64,000 nt of DNA from contig CAVYDG010000004.1 in the NCBI GenBank assembly GCA_963767245.1, forward strand, positions 62,001-126,000. The letters are read 5' to 3'. The stretch is from Roseiarcus sp963767245. GTDB lineage: Bacteria; Pseudomonadota; Alphaproteobacteria; Rhizobiales; Beijerinckiaceae. A program made the translations under genes and the position numbers. The stretch's first letter is position 1; every line of letters begins with the position of its first letter. Positions 50,771 to 61,087 of the stretch are shown piece after piece. The notes under the pieces are model-generated. The model had not been told where the DNA came from, made no database searches, and worked only from the letters and a program-made list of their open reading frames with translations.

Positions 50771-51976
50771 GTGGCTTATCCCGTTGTCCCAGGCTGGTCT
50801 ATATGTAGTGGATGGGTCGGTTGGGTGAGCTGATCTCGGCTGGCGCCAAGCGCTTGCCGCGGCCCATCCGGTCGCATTCCAGTGGCAGTCTTGCGGCGGC
50901 GCGGCGCCCGCCTGAGCGTTTGGACGCCCTTCCGAGGGTTGTCTCGTTTGACGATGTCCCAGTAGCTGGCAGGCGCATGATGTGCGGCCAGCCCGAGCAA
51001 GGCTTCGAACGAAACGTCCCGGTGGAAGCGGCGATTGTAGCGAAAGACGAATTCATTGAGATAGGTGTCGACGTGCGTGCGCCGCAGGCCATGATACGTG
51101 CCCAGGCCCCATCGCTTCATCAATGAGAAGGCCCGGTGGATCCAGGGCAGGGCAACATGTCCCGCCATTTTTCCGACGGTGCGCGGATCGTGCCGGTAGT
51201 CGGTCAATCCAGGATAGGACGCGTGGCCGTCGGTGAGGAGCGTGGCTCCACGCTTCACGTTGGCTCTCACGAAGGCCTCGATCGACGCCGCGGAATTGTC
51301 GGCGATCATCGCGAGGTGTATTCGGCCGGAGCGCGTATCGAGGTATTGGGCGTGCTTGCGTCGCGGCTTGGGCTGATTGGTGTCGCGATCGATCACCTCG
51401 ACGGCCCCGACGACGAGGATTTTGCCGGCATTGCCGGCTCGAAGAAGGCGTCGCCTTCGCGAAAGGGAATTTCCGCCTGATCGACTTCGACGACACCCTC
51501 CAAGGGATCGCGATCCGGGTCGACCATCGACCGGCGCAGTTTCTGCGTCAGCAGCCACGCGGTCTTGTAAGTGACGCCGAGTTGATCCTCCAATTGCCGC
51601 GCCGACATGCCGTTGGAATGTGTCGCCATGAGATGCGCCGCCCAGAACCACGTCGTCAGCGGCAGCTTGGACCGATGCATCACCGTTCCCGCCGTGGCCG
51701 AAGTCTGTCGGCCACAATCAAGGCATTCGTACGTGTACGCCCGGCTCTTCAGCGCCGCCGCGCGTTGCTCGCCACAGCCGGGACAAACAAAACCCTCCGG
51801 CCAACGCCGATCCGACAAAAAGGCGGCGCAACTCCCCTCGTCGGGAAACGTCTCTTGAAACTGCGAAAGCGATCGGCCTTTGGCCATTGCGCGCCCCGTC
51901 GCGGCCGCCTCGAACGGCAACTCAACAACGCCTGCATACCACATCTAGGGCTACCTGGGACAGCGGGATAAGCCAC
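50771..51976 (-). mobile_element. IS1595 family element
   Basis: 1,206 bp, ends GTGGCTTATCCCG (50771) and CGGGATAAGCCAC (51976) as inverted repeats. Flanked by the 8-bp target duplication ACCGAGAG at 50763-50770 and 51977-51984, typical of the family. Its transposase carries a frameshift, so this copy may be dead. Confidence 0.9.
50776..51887 (-). pseudogene. IS1595 family transposase, one frameshift
   Basis: From the ATG at 51887: MAKGRSLSQFQETFPDEGSC, then zinc ribbon CPGCG ... CLDCGRQTS, and the ISXO2-like helix region LTTWFWAAHLMATHSNGMSA. Near 51439 a missing base changes GDAFFEAGNAGKILVVGAVE (reconstructed) to a wrong reading; beyond it the frame has DGHASYPGL and WIHRAFSLMKRWGLGTYHGL with the later catalytic residues, ending at 50776. 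A -1 indel; may be real or sequence error. Confidence 0.78.
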
Positions 51977-52304
51977 ACCGAGAGTTGGTATGACTGCGGG
52001 GACCTGGCCTCGACGCTCGCCACAAACAGGCTGCTGCTAGGCGCCGACAAGCGCCCTCCGCCAAGCGGAGTTGCGGGGGTGACAATCATTCCGCCGGTCG
52101 CAATTCACGCTGACGCGCATCTTCAGGATTGCCGGATCGGCCCGGACGTATCTATCGGGTCGGGAAGCCGGATTACATCATCAAGCATTTCAAACGCCAT
52201 CGTGGCTCGCAACTGCCTGCTCCACAATGTTGTTGTTCGCAACTCTTTTGTCGGAGACGGCGAAAAACTGACCGACGTAAATCTTCAGGGATCCGCTGCC
52301 GCCA

Positions 52305-53554
52305 ATGGAAAAGCAATCAAATACAATTAGTTACGTGGGCTTTGCCGGTGTCGACTGGTGGTACCACAATCGGGCCCATTCCGAATTCCAGTTATTGACC
52401 AGACTCGCGCGCGATCACAAGGTGCTGATCGTCAACAGCATCGGCATGCGCCTGCCCATGCCCGGAAAAACATCCCGCCCCTTCTACAAGATCTGGCGAA
52501 AGCTCAAAAGTGTTGCGCGACTGTTGAAGCAACCGGATCCGGATCTGCCCAACCTTTATGTCTACTCGCCGCTTCCCTGGCCGTTTTACGGATCAGAAAC
52601 TGGTCGCCGGTTCAGCGGGTGGTTCGTCCGCACACAAGTCTCGGTCGCTGCGCGGATCGCGGACATTCATGATCCAGCCATCTTCACCACCACGCCAACT
52701 GCCTTTCCCGTGATCGCGAAAATGAAGCGGCGATGCTTGATATACAACCGTTCGGACAAGCATTCGCTATACAAAGAAGCGAACACAGCAATCTTGGAAG
52801 CCCTTGAGAGGGATTTGTTGGCCAGCGCCGACCTCACCTTATACGCCAACAAGAGTCTGCTGGCCGAGGAGCAGGCGTTGACAAAAGGGCGGGCCATGCA
52901 CCTCGATCATGGGGTCGACTCCAAACACTTCCATTATTTGCCGCAGCACGAAATGCCGGATGATTTGGCCCGGATTCCGAAACCCATAATCGGTTTCTTT
53001 GGCAATCTGCGGTCCTATATGGTTGTTTTTCGTTGCTGGCCCGGATAGCCCGAGACATTCCTGAGGCGAACCTCGTTCTCATTGGCGATCAGCAAGATTC
53101 TACGGCGGAACTGCAAGGCATCAAGAATATCCATTTGCTCGGTAAGAAGTCTTACGACGAAATTCCCTCGTACGGCGCCTTTTTTGATGTCGCTTTGATC
53201 CCTTATCACAAAAATGAATGGATTCGATACTGCAATCCTATCAAATTGAAAGAGTACCTTGCCCTCGGACTGATGATCGTCTCAACAGATTACCCGGAGG
53301 CTCACAATTATGACGATCGGATTCAAATCGCCGCCGATGCCGATGAGATGGTGAAGGATATCCGTAATTGCCTGGCGCACCCGATCGCACCGCAAGGGCG
53401 CCAAAGGTTGCGCGAAAGCGTCGCGGATCAGACCTGGGATGAGCGCACCCAACGCCTGGCGGACTATGTGGATGACCTGGTCCGCGATCGAACCAAGCCG
53501 GCGACCGATGTCGCGCCGCCGGCCCAGATCGATCGAGATAGCGTGCGATCGTAA
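52305..53554 (+). pseudogene. Glycosyltransferase (GT4-like), one frameshift
   Basis: About 416 residues. N-terminal Rossmann half with SYVGFAGVDWWYHNRAHSEF; after AGR-type linker the acceptor half with LDHGVDSKHF and IGFFGNLRSY. At 53026-53030 (a run of T) one base is missing: adding it gives FSLLARIARDIPEANLVLIG, continuing through GKKSYDEIPSYGAFFDVALI and NPIKLKEYLALGLMIVSTDY, the family's nucleotide-sugar site (Glu in IKLKEYLA). Probably transfers a sugar in surface polysaccharide synthesis. Overlaps the nucleotidyltransferase gene end, so same operon. Confidence 0.75.
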
Positions 53555-53591
53555 CCGAGTTGGCGGCTGCCTTTGCCCTTCGCGGGTCGCT

Positions 53592-54892
53592 TCAGCGCAT
53601 AATGAGCGCGGAAGCCCCGTTCAGCAGGTGAGTGACCACATCTTCATTCTTCAGTCGCGCGCCGTTGTCCGCGTTTGCGCGCGTGACTTTTGCAAGTTCC
53701 TGCGGACGGGCGAGAACAACATGAGTGAGCCGCTCTGGCGATTTGCTCCAGAACTGACCAATCAACACCAGCGTCTTGACCAGCCGGGGAAGCGCAGCCT
53801 TGCTGTCATCACCTTCGTCGGCGAGAATACTTTCCCGCGCCTCGTTCCAGCCGAGAATGGTGGTCCGGTCCAGCAGTTTCGTCAGGACCGTGCGATCCGC
53901 ATCATCCAGACCTGCCAGCACTTTGCCTGCCCGTTTGGTCGCCGAGGCGTCAGGTACGGCCTCGCCGCCGAACAACAACCGACCTAAGCGGGCTTCCACA
54001 CTTTGGTCGGCGATAATATCGCCATTGAGACAGGCATTGTAGATGTCGAGTTTCGCCCTCGTGAGCCGTCCTTCCCCCAGGCTCGCAGCGCCAATGTGTT
54101 GAATGAGCCCGAGCATGGGCATGGCGCGGGCGCGCACGGTGTCGGGAGCGCGTCGAGCGGCTCCTTGATGAAGCAAGCCGGGGTGTCGCCGGTCACCGCG
54201 TGTTCGATCAGATCGTGGTTGCGGATGCCAAAATGGATCAATTCCACCATGCCGTCCGGCGCAAGCGCCTGGACCAGTTTGTCACATAGGGGCGCAGCGT
54301 CCTCCGCATCCAGTCCATAACCTCGGCGGAAGATCTTGCCGTAATCATGCAACGCGCTCGCTGTCCAAATCGCAACCCGCTCCGAAGGGGTGAGCTTCAG
54401 ATCGTGGTATCGCTTGACGTTGTCTTCGAGTTCCGCCTTCTTGACGTCGATCGGATCATGCCAACGGCGCTTCATGAGCCATCCGATGTCGGACCGGTCC
54501 AACTTGGCAAACCCCAACATCATCGGACGGATGTGGTCGCCGTAGGTCTGTTGCAGACCGTTGGCGTGCCGGTTGCGTTCACCGCGTCTGGGAAAGGCGT
54601 GAAAGAGCACCAGCACGCTGGCTTGCTCAAAAGCGACATAGAATTCCATCGCAGTCAGGTCGCGCTCCCCTGCGATATATTGATCCACCCTTTTTTTCAG
54701 GTTTGCGAGACCATTCGGACTGTATGAATTTTGGATACGTTCCAGCCGCAAATTCAAGTTTTCGGGGCTGAGGTATGTCGCCTCGCCCTGATCAAGCGTC
54801 AACGCGAACATGTCGCTAATTTGTGAGATTTGCATCAACAAGCCCTCCGATGATTGCAGCCGCCCATCGCTAGTCAGCGCCACGCCACTCAC
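53592..54892 (-). pseudogene. HD-domain protein, one frameshift
   Basis: Reads from about 54892 to 53592 across two frames. HD residues are in WTASALHDYGKIFRRGYGLD (His-Asp) and HFGIRNHDLIEHAV. At about 54143 one base is missing: adding it joins KEPLDALP to DTVRARAMPMLGLIQHIGAA and on to the end (LLNGASALIMR). About 433 residues. The true start may be the ATG at 54835 (MQISQISDMF), because the upstream part borders an insertion sequence. Function unknown; HD domains are metal-dependent phosphohydrolases. Confidence 0.65.
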
Positions 54893-54902
54893 GGCTGACT
54901 AG

Positions 54903-55794
54903 GGCCTGTCTTCAGTTGAGGCGAGAACGGATTGGAATCGGACGCAGAACGTTTTGTGTTTCGGATGCGCGGGGGATTCCCGAATCAGCAAATGTCTGAC
55001 TCGTGAGTGGTCGGCCCGAGGAGGGGCTGACCGATGCGACGATATGCCCTGCGCGACGACCAGTGGGATCGGATCCAAGATATTCTGCCGGGCCGTGAAG
55101 GCCATGTGGGCGGCACGGCGGCGGACAATCGCCTGTTCGTCGAAGCCGTTCTCTTCAGGTTTCGCGCCGGCATTCCTTGGCGCGATCTGCCCGAGCGCTT
55201 TGGCGACTGGAAGATCGTCTATCAGCGCTTCAACCGATGGGCCAAGAGCGGCGTTTTCGAGCGGGTTTTCAAGCTTTTGGCCAGCGACCACGACAACGAG
55301 TATATGATGATTGACGCCACTATCGTGCGCGCTCACCAGCATAGCGCCGGCGCCCAAAAAAAGACGGCGCGCAAGCCATCGGCCGATCCCGCGGCGGATT
55401 GACCACCAAAATTCACGCGCTCGTCGACGCCCTCGGCAATCCTGTCGAGGTGATGCTCAGCCCGGGCCAAGATCACGATCTGACTTGCGCCGAGCCTCTC
55501 ATCGAAGCCGTCGATCCCGGCGCTTTGATCGCCGACAAGGCGTTCGACGCCGACGCCTTCATCGCCGCCCTCAATGATCGAGCGATCGCCCCCGTCATCC
55601 CATCAAAATCCAACCGAAAAACCCCGCGCCCGTGCGACTTCGCCCTCTACTGCGAACGCAATCTCATTGAGCGTTTCTTCAATAAGCTCAAGCATTTCCG
55701 GGCTATAGCCACGCGTTACGACAAGCTCGCAAAGATCTTCCTCGCCGGCGTTCACCTCGCCTGCGCTGCCATCCTCCTCAACTGAAGACAGGCC
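54903..55794 (+). mobile_element. IS5 family, IS427-type element (copy 2)
   Basis: 892 bp, same terminal repeats GGCCTGTCTTCAGTTGAGG, flanked by CTAG (54899-54902 and 55795-55798). Differs from copy 1 by a handful of bases (six visible residue changes). Its right end abuts another IS5-like element, and the flanking CTAG is shared with the first bases of that element. Confidence 0.9.
55034..55785 (+). CDS. IS427-type transposase, programmed -1 frameshift (copy 2)
   Basis: Frames as in copy 1: 55034-55402 (MRRYALRDDQWDRIQDILPG) and, after slippage in the A7 run, DGAQAIGRSRGGLTTKIHAL to the stop at 55785. Changes against copy 1 include Cys for Gly before ERNLIERFF and His for Asn in NKLKHFRAI. 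Both catalytic Asp and the Glu are kept. Confidence 0.87.
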
Positions 55795-55795
55795 C

Positions 55796-57300
55796 TAGCA
55801 GGCCGTTGAAAAAGTCTCTGGCCAGCGGACTCGCTGTGTGATTCCTTCGCCTTGCAGCTTGGCGGAGGGACCTGATGCGGGGCGGGGATGAGCGGTCGGG
55901 GTCGCTGTTCAGCTATGTCGATCTGGAAGCGCGGGTTGGCAAGGATCACCCGTTGCGGACGATCCGCGGCATCGTGAACGAGGCTCTGGCGGCGCTGTCG
56001 GGCGAGTTCTCGGCGCTCTATGCGCGGATAGGCCGTCCTTCGATCCCGCCCGAGAAGCTTTTGCGAGCGATGCTGTTGCAGGCATTCTATTCGATCCGCT
56101 CGGAGCGACAGTTGATGGAGCGGCTGGAGTTCGATCTCCTGTTTCGCTGGTTCGTCGGCATTGGCGTCGACGACGCGGTCTGGGACCACTCGACGTTCTC
56201 CAAGAACCGCGATCGCCTGCTGGAGGGCGACCTGGCCGCAAAACTCTTGGGCGCGGTGCTGACGCAGCCGCCGGTGAAGCGCCTGCTCAGCACGGATCAT
56301 TTCTCAGTCGACGGCACGCTGGTCGAGGCTTGGGCTTCGATGAAGAGCTTTCGGCCGAAGGACGGCTCGGGCGAACCGCCAGCAGGCGACGGACGGAACC
56401 GCGAGGCGGATTTCCATGGCCAGACGCGCTCCAACGAGACGCACGCCTCGACGACCGATCCGGAAGCGCGGCTTTATCGCAAGGGACCGGGCAAGGAAGC
56501 CAAGCTCTGCTTTATGGGGCATGCGTTGATGGAGAACCGCAACGGCCTCGTCGTCGACGCCTGCCTTACCGAGGCCAACGGCCACGCCGAGCGGATCGCG
56601 GCGCTGCACATGATCGAGCCGCGCGCCGACCGGCCGAGGCCGATCACGCTCGGCGCAGACAAGGGCTACGACGCCGAGGACTTCGTCAACGAACTGCGCT
56701 CGATGAATGCGACCCCGCACGTCGCGCAGAACACCAGCGGTCGCTCGTCGGCCGTCGATGGCCGGACAACGCGCCACGCCGGTTATGCCGTGAGCCAACG
56801 CATCCGCAAGCGGATCGAGGAAACCTTCGGCTGGATCAAGACGGTCGCCGGCCAGGAGCGAACCAAGTTCCGCGGCCGCGAGCGCGTCGGGTGGGCCTTC
56901 ACCTTCGCGGCCGCCGCCTACAATCTGGCGCGGCTGCCGAAGCTCCTGGAGGCCCCAGCATGAAGGCCCCGGCCGACTGCCGCCTGATCGGCCGCTGGCG
57001 GATCGTCGAGGCCGACCTCTGGGATCGCGCTTACCTCGACCTCTGCGGTCCGGCGACGCTGACGACCACCGCGCAGGGCGGCGAAATCGCCTTTGGAGCC
57101 ATGGAGGCTGGTGTCGATGTCGAATACGCCCGCAACTCGATCGGCTTCCGCTGGGCCGGATGCGACGAAGGCGACCAGGTCCGAGGCGAAGGAAACGCCG
57201 AACTCCTCAACGACGGCACGATCGAGATCGAATTCGGCTACGACAACGGCGACGAAGCCGTCCTCAAAGCGAAACGAGACCCTTCTTCAACAGCCTGCTA
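55796..57300 (+). mobile_element. IS5-like (IS1182-type) element with passenger gene
   Basis: About 1.5 kb. Terminal inverted repeats TAGCAGGCCGTTGAAAAAG (55796) and, on the other strand, TAGCAGGCTGTTGAAGAAGG (57300). Two genes: a DDE transposase and a small protein whose ATG overlaps the transposase stop. The left end coincides with the CTAG flank of IS427 copy 2, so one element landed at the tip of the other. Confidence 0.8.
55875..56963 (+). CDS. IS5-like family transposase (DDE)
   Basis: 362 residues: MRGGDERSGSLFSYVDLEAR then SIRSERQLMERLEFDLLFRW (DUF772-type N-terminal domain), catalytic Asp in DHFSVDGTLVEAWAS, second Asp in LGADKGYDAEDF and Glu in RIRKRIEETFGWIKT. DDE_Tnp_1 type of the IS5/IS1182 group. 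Intact. Confidence 0.9.
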   Translation: MRGGDERSGSLFSYVDLEARVGKDHPLRTIRGIVNEALAALSGEFSALYARIGRPSIPPEKLLRAMLLQAFYSIRSERQLMERLEFDLLFRWFVGIGVDDAVWDHSTFSKNRDRLLEGDLAAKLLGAVLTQPPVKRLLSTDHFSVDGTLVEAWASMKSFRPKDGSGEPPAGDGRNREADFHGQTRSNETHASTTDPEARLYRKGPGKEAKLCFMGHALMENRNGLVVDACLTEANGHAERIAALHMIEPRADRPRPITLGADKGYDAEDFVNELRSMNATPHVAQNTSGRSSAVDGRTTRHAGYAVSQRIRKRIEETFGWIKTVAGQERTKFRGRERVGWAFTFAAAAYNLARLPKLLEAPA

Positions 57301-57301
57301 A
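56960..57301 (+). CDS. Passenger protein of the IS5-like element, unknown function
   Basis: 113 residues, ATG in ATGA overlap with the transposase stop, so translationally coupled. The sequence KAPADCRLIGRWRIVEADLW then RAYLDLCGPATLTTTAQGGE and NDGTIEIEFGYDNGDEAVLK suggests a small beta-rich domain. The last codons lie in the IS terminal repeat. I have a memory of similar small proteins beside related transposases, without a known role; regulation or accessory function is possible. Confidence 0.7.
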   Translation: MKAPADCRLIGRWRIVEADLWDRAYLDLCGPATLTTTAQGGEIAFGAMEAGVDVEYARNSIGFRWAGCDEGDQVRGEGNAELLNDGTIEIEFGYDNGDEAVLKAKRDPSSTAC

Positions 57302-57593
57302 TAGTCAGTTCGGCATAACCTTGAGTATTCCCCAACGACCAACATGCACCGACGAGAGTATAGAATGCCTGAGGCGCCAGGTCCAGAGCAAAATGCGCAC
57401 CTGCGAGGCAAAACTTACATCCCTCGCCTGTGGCGTGCAGTCACGCACAACTCTTTGTTTAGATACGCCTTTCCTGCTCCGGGTCGCGCCTCCTGGGGCT
57501 GCTCGAAGCGCAGCGTTTGCCTGCCCGGCCGGTGTAGGAGGCCCAGGTCCGGGCCTCGATTTGCTGCAGCGCACGGCGGGCGCCGAAATCGCG
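57302..57593. other. Intergenic region between IS5-like element and the cold-shock gene
   Basis: About 290 bp, no gene supported. A GC-rich hairpin AGGCCC-AGGTCC-GGGCCT occurs near 57538-57557. It likely holds the 3' end of the leftward cold-shock gene's transcript. Confidence 0.35.
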
Positions 57594-58246
57594 CTAGAAA
57601 GCGATCGCGATCGCTTCCCGGCCCTTCGGCGTCTCGACGACCCGCATCGAGACCGCCTGACCTTCAGCGAGACCCGAGACGCCGGCGGCGCCGAGAATCG
57701 AGCTATGGACGAACACGTCCCTGCCGAAATCGTCGCCGGCGACGAAGCCGAACCCGCGCGCCCCGTCGAACCACTTGACCTTCCCGGTCAAATCGACGGC
57801 GGTCGATGGGTCGGGAGTCGGGCGTGGGAGAGGCCGCTCCGGCCGCTCGACGGCGCTGGCCGTGTCGACCTCGATCACCCGCACCACCTGGGCGCCTCGG
57901 GACCCGGATCTTACGACGGCGCGAAGTTTCGCGCCCGAGGGCAGCGTTTCGCGCCCGATCTGGCGCAAGGTCTTGAGGTGCACGAACGCGTCGCCTCGGC
58001 CGCCGGTCAGTTCGACGAAGCCATAGCCCTTCTCGGCGTTGAACCATTTCACTGTCGCCTCGAGCGTGAGCCCGCTGGCCAGCGGATCCGCACCCGCCGC
58101 GGAATTACCAAAAATACCGGTTGCGCCCCCTCGCCCAGCGCCAAGCCGAGGGAGCCCGCCGGCGCCGCAGCCGCCGCTTGCTCGAAGGGCTCGTCGTCTT
58201 CGAACGCGCGCCTTCCAGGGGTCCGCAACTGATGGACATTACTCAT
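57594..58246 (-). pseudogene. Double cold-shock-domain protein, one frameshift
   Basis: From the ATG at 58246 (MSNVHQLRTPGRRAFEDDEP) an acidic N-terminus reads to GLALGEGAQP; near 58120 a missing base breaks it. In the next frame GNSAAGADPLASGLTLEATV runs into two cold-shock domains: KWFNAEKGYGFVELTGGRGD with DAFVHLKTL, and VKWFDGARGFGFVAGDD with DVFVHSSI. Each has RNP1 (K/R-G-Y/F-G-F-V) and RNP2. RNA chaperone of the Hyphomicrobiales type (about 218 residues). Translation from an internal GTG at 58052 could also give a two-domain product. Confidence 0.78.
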
Positions 58247-58496
58247 CGCTTAAATCCTCCGTGACACCCCCAGTTGAGCCGCACTCCGTCCGAGGGTCCG
58301 GACAAGCCCACCGCCGTCCGACCGGAAATCATAGGACAGCGCTGCCTCAGCGGCAGTGAGCGGCGTCACAGCTCGGACAGGAGCGGCGGTGTATTGCAGT
58401 TTGGGGCCTGTGCCCAAAGAACGGCGCTGGTGTGGAGAAGGGCGATCCTGCGGGGGCGCTGAGACGCTGGGTCCGTAGTAGAGCCTGATGGGTCCC

Positions 58497-60904
<2,408 letters not shown>

Positions 60905-61087
60905 CGCCCTTCCCAGACTTCGCCACAAATTACACTCGGACAGCCGCCTTCACGCCCGAATCACTACGATAAGAATCCTTGTGCAAATCTTTGTCCAGAC
61001 CCTTGACAGGGGACGGCTGGAAAAAATGTGGCCGAACGGGGGCTGCGAGAGAATCAGCAGTCGGCGTCGGGCAGGCGGGCGCGGTCC

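Larger units (their letters stand above)
49237..52330 (+). pseudogene. Sugar-phosphate nucleotidyltransferase split by two insertion sequences
   Basis: From the GTG at 49237: KVVLLLAGRGTRLLPMTETM with the nucleotide loop and PKPLLPVAG, the signature of RfbA/GlmU-type enzymes that make NDP-sugars. The frame is interrupted at 49664 by IS427-type DNA and again at 50771 by IS1595-type DNA. After removal of each element with one target copy, the frame joins exactly: TDELG-NMKEIVEKPQHDVG and VIETE-SWYDCGDLASTLAT. The C-terminal part is a left-handed beta-helix-like acyltransferase/hexapeptide region (IIPPVAIHADAHLQDCRIGP). Ends at 52330 overlapping the glycosyltransferase. Confidence 0.85.

Noticed and set aside
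57597..57614. 18-bp perfect palindrome AAGCGATCGCGATCGCTT
   Set aside because: Encodes the last residues (EAIAIAF) of the cold-shock protein; coincidence of codons is sufficient.
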